A stretch of 64,000 nucleotides of DNA from a candidate division BRC1 bacterium HGW-BRC1-1 (GTDB lineage Bacteria; Sumerlaeota; Sumerlaeia; Sumerlaeales; Sumerlaeaceae), in assembly GCA_002842095.1 (NCBI GenBank), contig PHCB01000006.1:332044-396043 (forward strand), given 5' to 3'. A program made the position numbers and the translations under genes. Positions 38,219-47,463 of this stretch are shown here, one piece after another (the first letter of the stretch is position 1; every line of letters starts with the position of its first letter). The notes beneath the pieces are model-generated. The model did no database searches. It worked only from the letters and a program-made list of their open reading frames with translations, and was not told where the DNA came from.

Positions 38219-39256
38219 TCACCCCAGCAGGGCGGCTTCCAAACCCTGGCGGCCTTTGGCTACCCACCGGCAGATATCCTCGGCGGGGGGCTGGTCGTGG
38301 TGCCAGGCTGTTTCGAAGGTGGTGCGGGAGAAATCTTTTCCGGCGAGGCCCACGCCGTGGGATTCGATCAGCGCGGCGTTCAGCCGTTGCTCGGCCTGGC
38401 CGCCTATGGGCACCACAACCATGGGTTTGCAGAAGGTGACCGCCTCGGCAACGCTTTCAAATCCGGCGTTGGAAACGTAAACCTTGCACGTCGCAAAATC
38501 CGCGAGGAAATCGGGCCCGCCGGGCGCGGGCAGTCGGATGTTTGTGGGCAGACCAGTTGCGGTTTCTGCGCCGACAAAATACGCGCGAATCTCGGCCTGC
38601 GGATTCGCACGGGCAAACTCGACCAGCCCCGCAGGCAGTTCGCCGATGCTCGCGTAAAAGAGCATGTGCCCGCCCACCTCGGGGGTCATGGCGCGCACGG
38701 CTTCGCGCACGCAGGGGGGCACGATCACCTGTCCGCGCAGTTGCGGCTCAAGCGGCAGGAGCGAATACGTGAGAATGCGCCGGGCGGCGGCGTAGTTGCC
38801 ATAATACGCGCACACAAAACGCCGCATGAACCGCTGGGTCGAACGCAGTTCATCGGGAACATCGACTTCCATGAGGGCCAGCGTCTGGTTGTCGAAAATC
38901 GTGAACGGTTTTTTCGCGCGGATCACGGCCCGCGCGGAAATGGGTTCGAAGTCGATGATCCATTCGTCAAAATCGCCCCCGGATACGAGACCGGTCACGT
39001 CGCGCAACAGCCCCCGCACGCGAAACAACAGCGGCGCATTGTGGCGGAAACTGGCCGGGAGATCGATGCGATTGCCGCGTATGAAAAACGAGGGGCCCAC
39101 ATCGAAGCGGTCGATGCCCCGCGCATAAGGCGGCAGGTCGCGCCCCGTGGCGTAACCGAAAACGCTGTGGCCACGGCTTTCGAGAATCTCCTTCACCACG
39201 GCAAAGCGGCTCAGGTGGCCGCGGCCCGTGGCTTGCACCCCGCAGAAAACGCGCAT
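38219..39256 (-). CDS. GT-B fold glycosyltransferase (MurG/UGT-like)
   Basis: 345 residues. N-terminal GVQATGRGHLSRFAVVKEIL is the Gly-rich acceptor loop of GT-B enzymes; the C-terminal CKVYVSNAGFESVAEAVTFCKPMVVVPIGGQAEQRLNA is the nucleotide-sugar-binding region. Resembles MJ1255/VC2487-type family members. Donor and acceptor unknown. Transcribed toward the pseudopilin gene. Confidence 0.85.
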   Translation of the reverse strand: MRVFCGVQATGRGHLSRFAVVKEILESRGHSVFGYATGRDLPPYARGIDRFDVGPSFFIRGNRIDLPASFRHNAPLLFRVRGLLRDVTGLVSGGDFDEWIIDFEPISARAVIRAKKPFTIFDNQTLALMEVDVPDELRSTQRFMRRFVCAYYGNYAAARRILTYSLLPLEPQLRGQVIVPPCVREAVRAMTPEVGGHMLFYASIGELPAGLVEFARANPQAEIRAYFVGAETATGLPTNIRLPAPGGPDFLADFATCKVYVSNAGFESVAEAVTFCKPMVVVPIGGQAEQRLNAALIESHGVGLAGKDFSRTTFETAWHHDQPPAEDICRWVAKGRQGLEAALLG

Positions 39257-39282
39257 GGGAGGAGTGTCGCCCTGTCCGGCTC

Positions 39283-39555
39283 TTAACCAGCCAAAGCCGT
39301 GCGCAAAGCGGCCTCGGCGGCGGGGGCCAGGTCGCCCCAGGCGGCTTCGGGTTGCTTCGTCACGGTTACGAAATCATTGAGGATGAAAACCGTCTTCACG
39401 CCGGGCACGGCGAAAAGCGCGGCGGCCAGGGCATCGCCCGCAGCCTCGGCGGCGGAGCCATACGTGCGGCTGCTGCCCTCGGTAAGCTGGCGGTTAACGG
39501 AAAACTTCATGGCGTTGGGATTGGGGGTAGGCTGAGCCGTTACAGTAATACTCAT
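39283..39555 (-). CDS. Stand-alone Nfu N-terminal domain protein
   Basis: 90 residues: ITVTAQPTPNPNAMKFSVNRQL, then LFAVPGVKTVFILNDFVTVTK, matching the Nfu/NifU N-terminal domain (PF08712). The Cys-containing Fe-S scaffold domain that normally follows is absent, so it cannot bind a cluster in the usual way; possible carrier or adaptor role. The open frame begins at 39654 but conservation starts at ATG 39555. Confidence 0.85.
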   Translation of the reverse strand: MSITVTAQPTPNPNAMKFSVNRQLTEGSSRTYGSAAEAAGDALAAALFAVPGVKTVFILNDFVTVTKQPEAAWGDLAPAAEAALRTALAG

Positions 39556-39646
39556 GGCGGTAATGGATGCTCCTGTTGTGATCGTGAGTTTGATTACTCT
39601 CCCTTCGATAATATCCATTCGCAAAGAAAAAGGTTTATAAAAACTA

Positions 39647-39778
39647 TGACGCAAAGACGCAAAGGCGCAAAGAAATCATGATAACAAGATCTATTAACAA
39701 CAAGTAATTTCTCTGCTTTCCTTTGCGCCTTTGCGTCTTTGCGCCTTTGCGTCTTTGCGTCTTTGCGTCTTTGCGTCT
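39647..39778. repeat. CAAAG-type array with inverted arms between divergent genes
   Basis: Left arm GACGCAAAGACGCAAAGGCG at 39648-39667 continuing to 39675; right arm of about seven complementary units (39720-39778). Unlike the copy at 3986, it lies between divergent genes (Nfu-N and SDR), so a terminator role does not explain it. Confidence 0.85.
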
Positions 39779-39837
39779 AAATGTTGTTTTCCATTTCCGG
39801 CTTGCAATGCGACGCGCATCCTTTGAAATCAGAAGTT

Positions 39838-40593
39838 ATGGAACTTAAGGATAAATGCGCAATAATCGTGGGGGCTTCTTCGGGGATTGGTGAGGCTCTG
39901 GCCCGCCGGTTGGCGGGCGAGGGTTGGACGCTGGCTCTGTTGGCACGGCGTCGTCCGGCTTTGGAAACCATTGCTGCGGAGATCAACCAACGCCACGGCG
40001 AAGGGCGCGCACTGGTCTTTGAGCACGACGTTACCAACTACGACAGCGTGCCCGCCGCGCTGGAGGAAGCTGCCGCCGCGCTGGGCGGGCTGACGCTCCT
40101 GGTGTATTCCTCGGGCGTAATGCCCGACGTGGGGATCACCGAATACAATTTCGACAAAGACCGCCAGATGGTGGAGGTGAACTTGCTGGGCATGATGGCG
40201 TGGATGAACGCCGCCGCCCCGCTGTTCGAACGCCTGCAAGGCGGCGTCATCATGGGCATCGGCTCGGTGGCCGGCGACCGCGGCCGCAAAGGCCAGCCGG
40301 GCTATAACACCAGCAAGGGCGCCCAGGCCATTTTCCTCGAATCGCTGCGCAACCGCCTGTTCGCATCCGGCGTGCGCGTGATTACCATCAAGCCCGGCCC
40401 CGTGGACACGGCCCTCATCCGCGGCGCGGGCAACATGCCTTTCATGATTTCCGCCGAACACGCCGCGCGCACCATCGCGCGGGCAATACCCCGCGAGTCG
40501 GGCACGGTTTACGTGCCCGGCCGCTGGGCGCTCATCATGCACATCATTCGGCACATTCCCTCGTTCATTTTCCGCCGGATGGACATTCGTTGA
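39838..40593 (+). CDS. Short-chain dehydrogenase/reductase (DprE2-like partner)
   Basis: 251 residues. Rossmann motif IIVGASSGIGEAL (9-21), catalytic Ser in MGIGSVAGDRG and Tyr/Lys in YNTSKG. C-terminal hydrophobic/basic end. The stop overlaps the TTG of the following FAD oxidase (TTGA). That enzyme resembles DprE1, and SDRs are its known partners (DprE2) in epimerising a polyprenyl-phosphoryl sugar. Assignment to that function is inference from context. Confidence 0.85.
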   Translation: MELKDKCAIIVGASSGIGEALARRLAGEGWTLALLARRRPALETIAAEINQRHGEGRALVFEHDVTNYDSVPAALEEAAAALGGLTLLVYSSGVMPDVGITEYNFDKDRQMVEVNLLGMMAWMNAAAPLFERLQGGVIMGIGSVAGDRGRKGQPGYNTSKGAQAIFLESLRNRLFASGVRVITIKPGPVDTALIRGAGNMPFMISAEHAARTIARAIPRESGTVYVPGRWALIMHIIRHIPSFIFRRMDIR

Positions 40594-42065
40594 GCGGCGA
40601 AACCGAAACGCCGCAGTCGCCGTCGGTCGAGCGCCACCCGGGGATAGGGCCGCGCCACTGGGCGCGTCTGGAAGGGTGGGGCATGGCGGTTCATTCGCTG
40701 GGATATCTCCACCAACCGACCACAGTGGAGGAGATCCGCGCGGTGTTCGACACGGCCCGCGAGACCGGCAAACCGGTGGCGCTGCGTGGCGGTGGACGCA
40801 GCTACGGCGACGCGTCCATCGGCGAAGATTCCATCGTGCTGGACGTGAGCCGCATGAACCGCATCCTCGCGTGGGACCCCTCCACGGGCATCGTGGAAGC
40901 GGAGCCGGGCGTGACTCTGGAGCAACTGTGGCGCAAGATTATCGGCGACGGCTGGTGGCCCGCCGTGGTGTCGGGCACCATGTACACGACGCTGGCCGGA
41001 TGCGCGGCCATGAACATCCACGGCAAGAACAACTTCCGCGTGGGGACCTTCGGCGATCAGGTGCTCGACTTCGATCTGATGCTTCCGTCGGGCGAGGTTC
41101 TCACATGCAGCCGCGACGAAAACGCCGAGCTTTTTCACGCGGCCATCAGCGGCTTCGGTATGCTCGGCTGCTTCACGCGCTTCCGCCTGAAAACGAAAAA
41201 GGTTCACTCGGGCCTCGTGCGCGTGGAGGCCTTCGACACCCACAGCATCGGCGAGATGGCCGATGAACTGGACGCCCGTGCGGGGCGCGCCGATTATCTC
41301 GTGGGGTGGATCGACTGTCTCGCCCGCGGCAGGGCGTTCGGGCGCGGCATTGTGCATCAGGCAAATTATCTGCACGAGGGCGAAGACCCCAACCCGGCGA
41401 ACTCGCTCACGCAGGCGGCGCAGGATTTACCCGCGCGGTTGTTCGGCGTGATGCCGAAAAGCATGATGTGGATGTTCATCAAGCCATTCATCAACGACAT
41501 TGGCACGCGCTTCATCAACGCGACGAAATTCCACAGCGGCAAGTTGCAGCCGCAGGGTCACACGTATTTGCAAAGCCACGCGGCGTTCGCGTTCCTGCTC
41601 GATTACGTGCCCAACTGGAAGCTGGCGTATCGCCCCGGCGGGTTGATTCAGTACCAGGCGTTTCTCACCCACGACACCGCCGTTGCAGGCCACGAGAAGT
41701 TGGTGCGCATGGCGCAGGAGGCCGGGCTTCCGCCGTACCTCGGCGTGTTCAAAAAGCATCGGCCCGATCCGTTTTTGCTGACCCATGCGCTGGATGGTTT
41801 CAGCCTCGCGCTGGATTTTCGCGTGACGAAACGCAACCGCGACCGCCTGTGGAAACTGGCCGAGCAAATGGACGAAGTGGTGCTGGACCACGGCGGGAAA
41901 TTCTATTTCGCGAAAGACGCCACGCTGCACAGCGAGATCCTGCGCCGCTACCTGCCCGAGGGAGCGCTGGACAAGTTCATCGAGCTGAAGCACCGCTGCG
42001 ACCCCGACAACGTGCTGCAAACCAACCTGTCGCGGCGGCTGTTGTCGGCGTATCTGGAGGGGTGA
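40590..42065 (+). CDS. FAD-dependent oxidoreductase, DprE1-like
   Basis: 491 residues. FAD-binding PCMH domain: VALRGGGRSYGDASIGEDSIVLD and SGTMYTTLAGCAAMNIHGKN, close to the DprE1 pattern SGT-x-Y-x-T-x-x-G-x-A-A-x-D-I-H-G-K-N, followed by GTFGDQVLDFDLMLPSGEVLTCS. DprE1 oxidises decaprenylphosphoryl ribose at C2; here the substrate is unknown. Begins with TTG overlapping the SDR stop, so expression is coupled. Soluble or membrane-peripheral. Confidence 0.87.
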   Translation: MSGETETPQSPSVERHPGIGPRHWARLEGWGMAVHSLGYLHQPTTVEEIRAVFDTARETGKPVALRGGGRSYGDASIGEDSIVLDVSRMNRILAWDPSTGIVEAEPGVTLEQLWRKIIGDGWWPAVVSGTMYTTLAGCAAMNIHGKNNFRVGTFGDQVLDFDLMLPSGEVLTCSRDENAELFHAAISGFGMLGCFTRFRLKTKKVHSGLVRVEAFDTHSIGEMADELDARAGRADYLVGWIDCLARGRAFGRGIVHQANYLHEGEDPNPANSLTQAAQDLPARLFGVMPKSMMWMFIKPFINDIGTRFINATKFHSGKLQPQGHTYLQSHAAFAFLLDYVPNWKLAYRPGGLIQYQAFLTHDTAVAGHEKLVRMAQEAGLPPYLGVFKKHRPDPFLLTHALDGFSLALDFRVTKRNRDRLWKLAEQMDEVVLDHGGKFYFAKDATLHSEILRRYLPEGALDKFIELKHRCDPDNVLQTNLSRRLLSAYLEG

Positions 42066-42080
42066 AGGAGGAGTGGGGGG

Positions 42081-42123
42081 GATGGACGATATGGACGCTT
42101 TGGACAGAATGGACGTAATGGCA
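42081..42123. repeat. ATGGACNNN 9-nt array
   Basis: About five units (ATGGACGAT, ATGGACGCT, TTGGACAGA, ATGGACGTA, ATGGCA) between the FAD oxidase and histidine kinase genes. Only one arm is present here. Confidence 0.75.
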
Positions 42124-42156
42124 GTGTATAAGGTGTTCCGAGGAGCCTGATTCCCC

Positions 42157-43347
42157 ATGGATCAAAAAGGCGGTTTTGAGAGTCGGTTTCTGTCGAAACT
42201 TTCGATCATCGATCGCACGGACATTCAAAATTTCCTTTCCCACCTGGTGAAGGAAAAGAACTTCCTCGAGATCATCTTCAACGCGCTGCTCGATGGTGTG
42301 CTGGTGCTGCGCCCCAGTCTGGAGGTGATGTATCTCAACAACACCGCCATGGAAATGCTGGGCATTACCAACCGTCGCCGCGTGGTGGATGTGCGCATTA
42401 CGGACCTCGTCAGCAATGAGGAATTCCGCGAACTGACAACGCGCTTTGCGGTGCGTCGCGACCATCGTGTGGACGCCACAATCCCCATTGGCACGCCCCC
42501 AACGCGCATGCTCCGTGTGACGATCATCCCGCTGGAGGCTGACAAGGACAACGCCAACGGCAGCGTGGTGATGATGCTCCACGACGCCACCGAAACCGAG
42601 AAGCTGGAAGAGCAGCGCCGCCGCGCCGACCGCGCCACGGCGTTCACGACACTAGCTGCGGGCCTGGCCCACGAGATAAAAAACCCACTGAACTCACTGC
42701 AGATCCATGCGCAACTTTTGCAGCGCGCTCTGCGCGAAGCCAAGCGCCCTCGCGGCCGCATGGACACGAGCCGCGCGGAGGAATCGAGCGAGATCATTCT
42801 GGAGGAAATCCGGCGGCTGGATCATGTGGTGAACTTGTTTCTCGACGCCGTGCGACCCACCCGACCCATGGCGGAACCGACCGACATTAACAAGTTAATC
42901 GACCACGTGGTTGCCACACTGCGCCCCGAGGCGGAGGCCGCCAATGTGGAACTGACTTTCGCACCCGATCACGAACTGCCGCGCATGCATGTGGACTCCA
43001 ATCAGGTAACGCAGGCCGTGATCAATCTGGTGAAGAACGGGCTGGATGCAGTGGAACACGCCGTGAATCCGCGCGTGGAAATCCGCACCGGAACCGGCGA
43101 CGACACGTGGTTCATTCGCGTGGCGGACAACGGCGTGGGTATTCCGGCCGATGAACGCGGAAAGATTTTCGAGCCGTACTTCACCACAAAAGTGAAGGGC
43201 ACGGGGTTGGGGTTGGTCATCGTGTCGCGCATCGTGGAGGAGCACGGTGGCACGCTGGACCTGTGGACCGAGGCCGGCAAAGGTACGGTGGTTACGCTGA
43301 GTTTCCCGGCCCTCGAACGCCCCGTGAGGTTGCTGGGCGGGTTGTAA
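42157..43347 (+). CDS. Soluble PAS-containing sensor histidine kinase
   Basis: 396 residues without membrane segments. PAS (~30-145), HisKA H-box LAHEIKNPLNSLQIH (~173), N-box VINLVKNGLDAV (~292), G1 VADNGVGIP and F/G2 FEPYFTTKVKGTGLGLVIV. The H-box and FTTK resemble NtrB-type kinases. No response regulator gene is adjacent, so it is an orphan. GAGGAGCC lies about 10 bases before the ATG. Confidence 0.94.
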   Translation: MDQKGGFESRFLSKLSIIDRTDIQNFLSHLVKEKNFLEIIFNALLDGVLVLRPSLEVMYLNNTAMEMLGITNRRRVVDVRITDLVSNEEFRELTTRFAVRRDHRVDATIPIGTPPTRMLRVTIIPLEADKDNANGSVVMMLHDATETEKLEEQRRRADRATAFTTLAAGLAHEIKNPLNSLQIHAQLLQRALREAKRPRGRMDTSRAEESSEIILEEIRRLDHVVNLFLDAVRPTRPMAEPTDINKLIDHVVATLRPEAEAANVELTFAPDHELPRMHVDSNQVTQAVINLVKNGLDAVEHAVNPRVEIRTGTGDDTWFIRVADNGVGIPADERGKIFEPYFTTKVKGTGLGLVIVSRIVEEHGGTLDLWTEAGKGTVVTLSFPALERPVRLLGGL

Positions 43348-43371
43348 ACGGCGCGGGCGCTCCGCCGTGGT

Positions 43372-44850
43372 TTATGCCCCCGCGGCTCCGTTGCCCTTGC
43401 CCGTCAGGCGCACGCGCACGCGATGGATGCGCTGGCGGCGCATTTCCATCACGGTGAACTCGAGGCCTTCCAGAACCATCTTATCGCCCACAGCGGGGAT
43501 TTTACCCAACTCGCTGAGCAACAAACCGCTCAACGTGTCGGCCTCGTCCATGGGCAGCGGCAGGCCGATCACTTCAGACAATTCGCTGATTTCGGTGCGG
43601 CCTTCCACGTCATATTCGGTGTCGGAAATTTTCTCGACGTGGGGGGCTTCGTGGTCGAACTCATCCTGCACTTCACCCACAATTTCCTCGATCACGTTTT
43701 CGAATGTCACCATGCCGGCCGTGCCGCCGTATTCGTCCACCACCATGGCCATGTGCACGTGGCGCGCCTGCAACTCGGTGAGCAACTTGTCGATGTGCAT
43801 GGTCTCGGGCACGATGGGCACCTTGCGCGCGATGCTGCGCAAAAAGCCCGCACCGGTGACCGGCGGGTGCGCTGCGAAGTCGCCGCCGGCGATGGCGGGG
43901 TTGTGCACCGGCGGCGCGGCCGGGCCGTCCCCGTCAGCGGTGCGCTCGCTGCCGCCCGACAGCAATTCGTTCGTCGAATCGTCGCCTGAAGCTTCCATCT
44001 CCTTCAACTGCCAGAAAAGGTCCTTCATGTGAATCACGCCGACGATGTGATCCAGATCGCCGTCCACAAGCGGATAACGACTGTGGGCGGTTTGGTACGC
44101 CACGGCGAGATTCTCGGCCAGTGACCGGCGCAGGTTGAAGGACGCGATTTCGGTGCGGGGCACCATGATCTGGCGCACCACCCGGCGCGACATGTCGAAC
44201 ACGTTATCCAGCAGATCGCGTTTGCTGCTCGTGAGGATTCCCGAGCGCTGGCTTTCGGCGATGATCAGTCGCATTTCTTCTTCGCTGTGGGTCACGTCGC
44301 TTTCCGTGAGGGGCTGGATGCCCACCAGTCGCACAATCCAGTTGGCCGATTTGTTGAGCACCGTAATGGCCGGGTACATCACTTTGTAAAACCAGCGCAG
44401 CGGCACGCCGCACCAGAGGGTCGTTCCTTCGGGGCGCGAGATGGCCAGTTGCTTGGGCGCCTGCTCGCCAAAAACCACATGCAGAAACGTGATGATGCCG
44501 ACGCCGAAAACGATGGAGATGGTCTCGGCAATGAAAGGCGTCGTGATGTTCAGCCAACGCAAGACCGGCCCAACCACCAGCGGCGTCATAACGCGCTCGC
44601 CCACCCAGCCCAGCAAAATGGAGGCGATGGTGATGCCCAACTGGCTGGCACTCAGATAAGCGTCGAGATGCCCCAGCACATGCGAAGCGATGATGGCGCG
44701 TTTGTTACCGGTCTTCGCCAGCGCGTGGATGCGGGCCCCGCGAACACGCACAATGGCAAATTCCGCCGCCACGAAAAATCCGTTAATAGCAATAAGCGCC
44801 ACGAGCATGATGCTCGTGAGAATGAGAGAAGAACCTTCTTTTTCGTCCAT
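43372..44850 (-). CDS. CNNM/CorC family transporter-like protein (hemolysin C-type)
   Basis: 492 residues. CNNM membrane domain with about four helices and AINGFFVAAEFAIVRVRGARI, a CBS pair (MVPRTEIASFNLRRSL; HMAMVVDEYGGTAGMVTFENVIEEIVGE), and the C-terminal CorC/HlyC domain (EYDVEGRTEISEL). Implicated in Mg2+/Co2+ efflux or homeostasis. A Gly/Asp/Pro-rich insert (~300-330) sits between the CBS motifs. Confidence 0.94.
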   Translation of the reverse strand: MDEKEGSSLILTSIMLVALIAINGFFVAAEFAIVRVRGARIHALAKTGNKRAIIASHVLGHLDAYLSASQLGITIASILLGWVGERVMTPLVVGPVLRWLNITTPFIAETISIVFGVGIITFLHVVFGEQAPKQLAISRPEGTTLWCGVPLRWFYKVMYPAITVLNKSANWIVRLVGIQPLTESDVTHSEEEMRLIIAESQRSGILTSSKRDLLDNVFDMSRRVVRQIMVPRTEIASFNLRRSLAENLAVAYQTAHSRYPLVDGDLDHIVGVIHMKDLFWQLKEMEASGDDSTNELLSGGSERTADGDGPAAPPVHNPAIAGGDFAAHPPVTGAGFLRSIARKVPIVPETMHIDKLLTELQARHVHMAMVVDEYGGTAGMVTFENVIEEIVGEVQDEFDHEAPHVEKISDTEYDVEGRTEISELSEVIGLPLPMDEADTLSGLLLSELGKIPAVGDKMVLEGLEFTVMEMRRQRIHRVRVRLTGKGNGAAGA

Positions 44851-44912
44851 GGATTGTCTATAAAGCTACCGAACCCCACAAACCGGGCAAGTGTTTTTCT
44901 CGGGGGGAGGGG

Positions 44913-44941
44913 AATGATGGGAGGGATGGGAGGGATGGGAT
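44913..44941. repeat. GGGAGGGAT (ATGGGANNN-type) 9-nt array
   Basis: Three to four GGGAGGGAT units between the CNNM start and the aminotransferase stop. Same family as the arrays in the terminase gene. Confidence 0.7.
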
Positions 44942-44956
44942 TGTATAAAGTTGGCG

Positions 44957-46336
44957 CTAACCCACCACCGCTTCCACCGCAGCTACCACCACATCCAGAC
45001 CTTCAAGCAGTGCTGCCTCATCGATCATCAATGGAGGATTCAGCTTGATGCAGCAGCCGCCCACGCCCACGGGGGAGAACAGCATCATGCCGGCCTCCAC
45101 CACGCGTTTGTACACTTCAAATGCCGTGTCGGGATCGCCGACCACCGCGCCGCCCTCGCCCGGTTTTGTGAACTGCAATGCCGCCACCAGACCGGTGCAA
45201 TCAACCCGCCCGATGCGCCCTTGCGACGCCGCCTTCGCGCGGTCTGCGCCTTCGCGCAGCAGCGGCTCCAGCCGCGCGGCGTTCGCCACCATGCCTTCTT
45301 CTTCGATGGCCTCGAGGTTCGCCAGCGCCGCCGCCGCACAAAGCGGATTGGCCGAGTGCGTGCTTGTCATCTCTCCCGGTCCGTACAAATCCATCACCGC
45401 GCCGCGCCCCAGCACAGCCGACAACGGCATGCCACCCGAGATCCCCTTGCCGCACGGCACCAGGTCAGGAACCACGCCATAATGCTCGAACCCGAACCAG
45501 CGCCCGGTGCGCCCGAAGCCCGCCTGCACCTCGTCAAAAATCAACAGCGCGCCGTACGCATCGCACCAACGCCGCAGCGCCTGCGCATACTCCACCGGCA
45601 TCAGCTTGGCGTTGCAGCCCTGATACGTTTCGCTGATCACGCCGCACACATCCGCCGCCGCCACGCCCTGCTTCTCCAGCGCAGCTTCGAACACCGCGAA
45701 CGACTCATCCGGCTGACGAAATCCATCGGGAAACGGCACCTGCACAAACCCGTAATCGCCCTCGCCGATCCACCCCTTCAGCGCGCCGGAGCCGCCGGCC
45801 AGCTGCGCCCCCATGGTGCGCCCGTGGAACGCGTTGTCGAATGACACAATCACCCGCTTGGACGCGCCACCGCGTTGCAATCCATACGTGCGCGCCAACT
45901 TCAGGCAGCACTCCACGGCCTCGGCACCGGTCGTCAGCAGAAACGCTTTGTTCAGTTCGTCCGGGGCCAACGCCACCAGCTTGGCCGACAACCGCGCCCG
46001 CACATCGGTGGGAAACCCGTAGGCATGATAGATGCCCCGCTCCACCATCTCGGCCAGCGCACGCCGCACCTTGGGATGCCCGTGGCCCGACGCCGTAACC
46101 AGCACGCCCGACGAAAAATCGAGCCACTGGTTGCCATACGGGTCGCGAATGTGAACGCCCTCGCCCTCGGCCCACAGCACCGGCGCCTGCCCGCGCATGG
46201 ACCGCGGTTCATCGGCGCGCATGCGCTCAAGCAGCGGAAGCGACTCGGGAACCGGAATGGATGTGGTGATGCGCCGGTTGGCGGTTTGCACCGGTGCTAC
46301 TTGCTGGGGAACCAGGGGATATTCTTTCGAGGCCAC
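44957..46336 (-). CDS. Class III PLP-dependent aminotransferase (GabT-like)
   Basis: 459 residues, last gene of a four-gene minus-strand operon. Conserved blocks: GVLVTASGHGHPKVRRAL, TGAEAVECCLKLAR, FHGRTMGAQ, LLIFDEVQAGFGRTGRWFGFEHYG with the PLP aspartate, and CGKGISGGMPLSAVLG with the Schiff-base lysine. Transfers an omega-amino group (as GABA or ornithine aminotransferases) to a 2-oxoacid. The substrate is not clear; AGE-like, oxidoreductase and peptidase neighbours suggest amino-sugar or amino-acid catabolism (inference). Confidence 0.92.
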   Translation of the reverse strand: MASKEYPLVPQQVAPVQTANRRITTSIPVPESLPLLERMRADEPRSMRGQAPVLWAEGEGVHIRDPYGNQWLDFSSGVLVTASGHGHPKVRRALAEMVERGIYHAYGFPTDVRARLSAKLVALAPDELNKAFLLTTGAEAVECCLKLARTYGLQRGGASKRVIVSFDNAFHGRTMGAQLAGGSGALKGWIGEGDYGFVQVPFPDGFRQPDESFAVFEAALEKQGVAAADVCGVISETYQGCNAKLMPVEYAQALRRWCDAYGALLIFDEVQAGFGRTGRWFGFEHYGVVPDLVPCGKGISGGMPLSAVLGRGAVMDLYGPGEMTSTHSANPLCAAAALANLEAIEEEGMVANAARLEPLLREGADRAKAASQGRIGRVDCTGLVAALQFTKPGEGGAVVGDPDTAFEVYKRVVEAGMMLFSPVGVGGCCIKLNPPLMIDEAALLEGLDVVVAAVEAVVG

Positions 46337-46392
46337 GTTGGTGGTCGTCCTTTCGGTGAAGCTTGCGTTGGGGGGATGGTGCGACGCTGCGG

Positions 46393-47463
46393 TTACAGGG
46401 TCACTACGTTACCGGTTTCGGCACTTTCGTGGATCGCGCACAGGATGCGCGTCACTTCGAGGCCGTCTTCGCCATCGGGATAGCGCCCCGCCAGCGAATC
46501 CAGCGTGCCGCCTTCCTTCAGGAAGTTCACGTTGTCGGCAAAGTCTGCGATGGAATCGTAACCATAACCCACGTAGCGCGGGTTGCCGTGGGGGTCGGTC
46601 GACACAAATTGAAAACCGGGGTTGATGGTCTGCTGCGTGGCGCCGCCGTAACACACCGCCGCGCCGCGATCCTGCGAATCGATCTCGGCGATCCCCTCGG
46701 TGCCCACGAGGCGAATGCCCTGATTGACCACCGCCTCGAAACCATCGGGCAGCACCCACGAAGTATCGAGGGCGAAGCTCAGCCCCCCTTCGAATTCGAT
46801 CTTTGCGTTGAGACAATCCCAGGTGTCCACGCCCATGGCCGACAGCCGCTTGCGCGCGCCAGTAGCGAACACGCGCACGGCCCGGGGTCCACCGGTCATC
46901 CAGCGGAAAAGGTCCAGCATGTGCGAACCGAGAAACCACGCCGGTGACGACCGCGGCGCCCAACCCGGAAACCATTTGCTCGGCACCTCGATGCGGTCTT
47001 CCATCCACGCGTAGCCATATAGTGGCTCGCCGATGCGCCCGTCGGCCACGGCCTCGCGCACTTGCGCGTGAAACGGATCGAACCGCTTGTGGAAATCGAC
47101 CTGCAGCAAACGATTGCCCGCACGGGCCGCATCCACCATGGCGCGGCAACCCTCCACGGTAACGTCCATCGGTTTTTCCACGAAGACGTGACAGCCCGCT
47201 TCAAGCGCCGTCAAAACCACGGGCAGGTGGGCCGGGTCGGGCGTGGCCACGGTCACGGCATCGAGCTTCTCCCGGTCGATCATCTCGGCCACATCGCTGT
47301 AAGTGCGCACGCCATACTTCTCCGCACGGTTGCCCCGGATCTCCTCGCTGGGATCAGCCAGACCCGCCAGTACGCATCTCCCCTGCCGTTGTAACAAGCT
47401 GAAGGTTTGAAGATGGAGTTCACCGAAGGTGCCTCCGCCGGCGGTTCCGATACGAATGGTCAT
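46393..47463 (-). CDS. Gfo/Idh/MocA-family oxidoreductase
   Basis: 356 residues. N-terminal Rossmann fold IGTAGGGTFGELHLQTF and the EKP motif CHVFVEKPMDVTVEGC (~95-110), then a C-terminal substrate domain with RFDPFHAQVREAV. Such enzymes oxidise or reduce sugars and inositols with NAD(P). Start overlaps the peptidase stop as ATGA (47460-47463). Confidence 0.93.
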   Translation of the reverse strand: MTIRIGTAGGGTFGELHLQTFSLLQRQGRCVLAGLADPSEEIRGNRAEKYGVRTYSDVAEMIDREKLDAVTVATPDPAHLPVVLTALEAGCHVFVEKPMDVTVEGCRAMVDAARAGNRLLQVDFHKRFDPFHAQVREAVADGRIGEPLYGYAWMEDRIEVPSKWFPGWAPRSSPAWFLGSHMLDLFRWMTGGPRAVRVFATGARKRLSAMGVDTWDCLNAKIEFEGGLSFALDTSWVLPDGFEAVVNQGIRLVGTEGIAEIDSQDRGAAVCYGGATQQTINPGFQFVSTDPHGNPRYVGYGYDSIADFADNVNFLKEGGTLDSLAGRYPDGEDGLEVTRILCAIHESAETGNVVTL

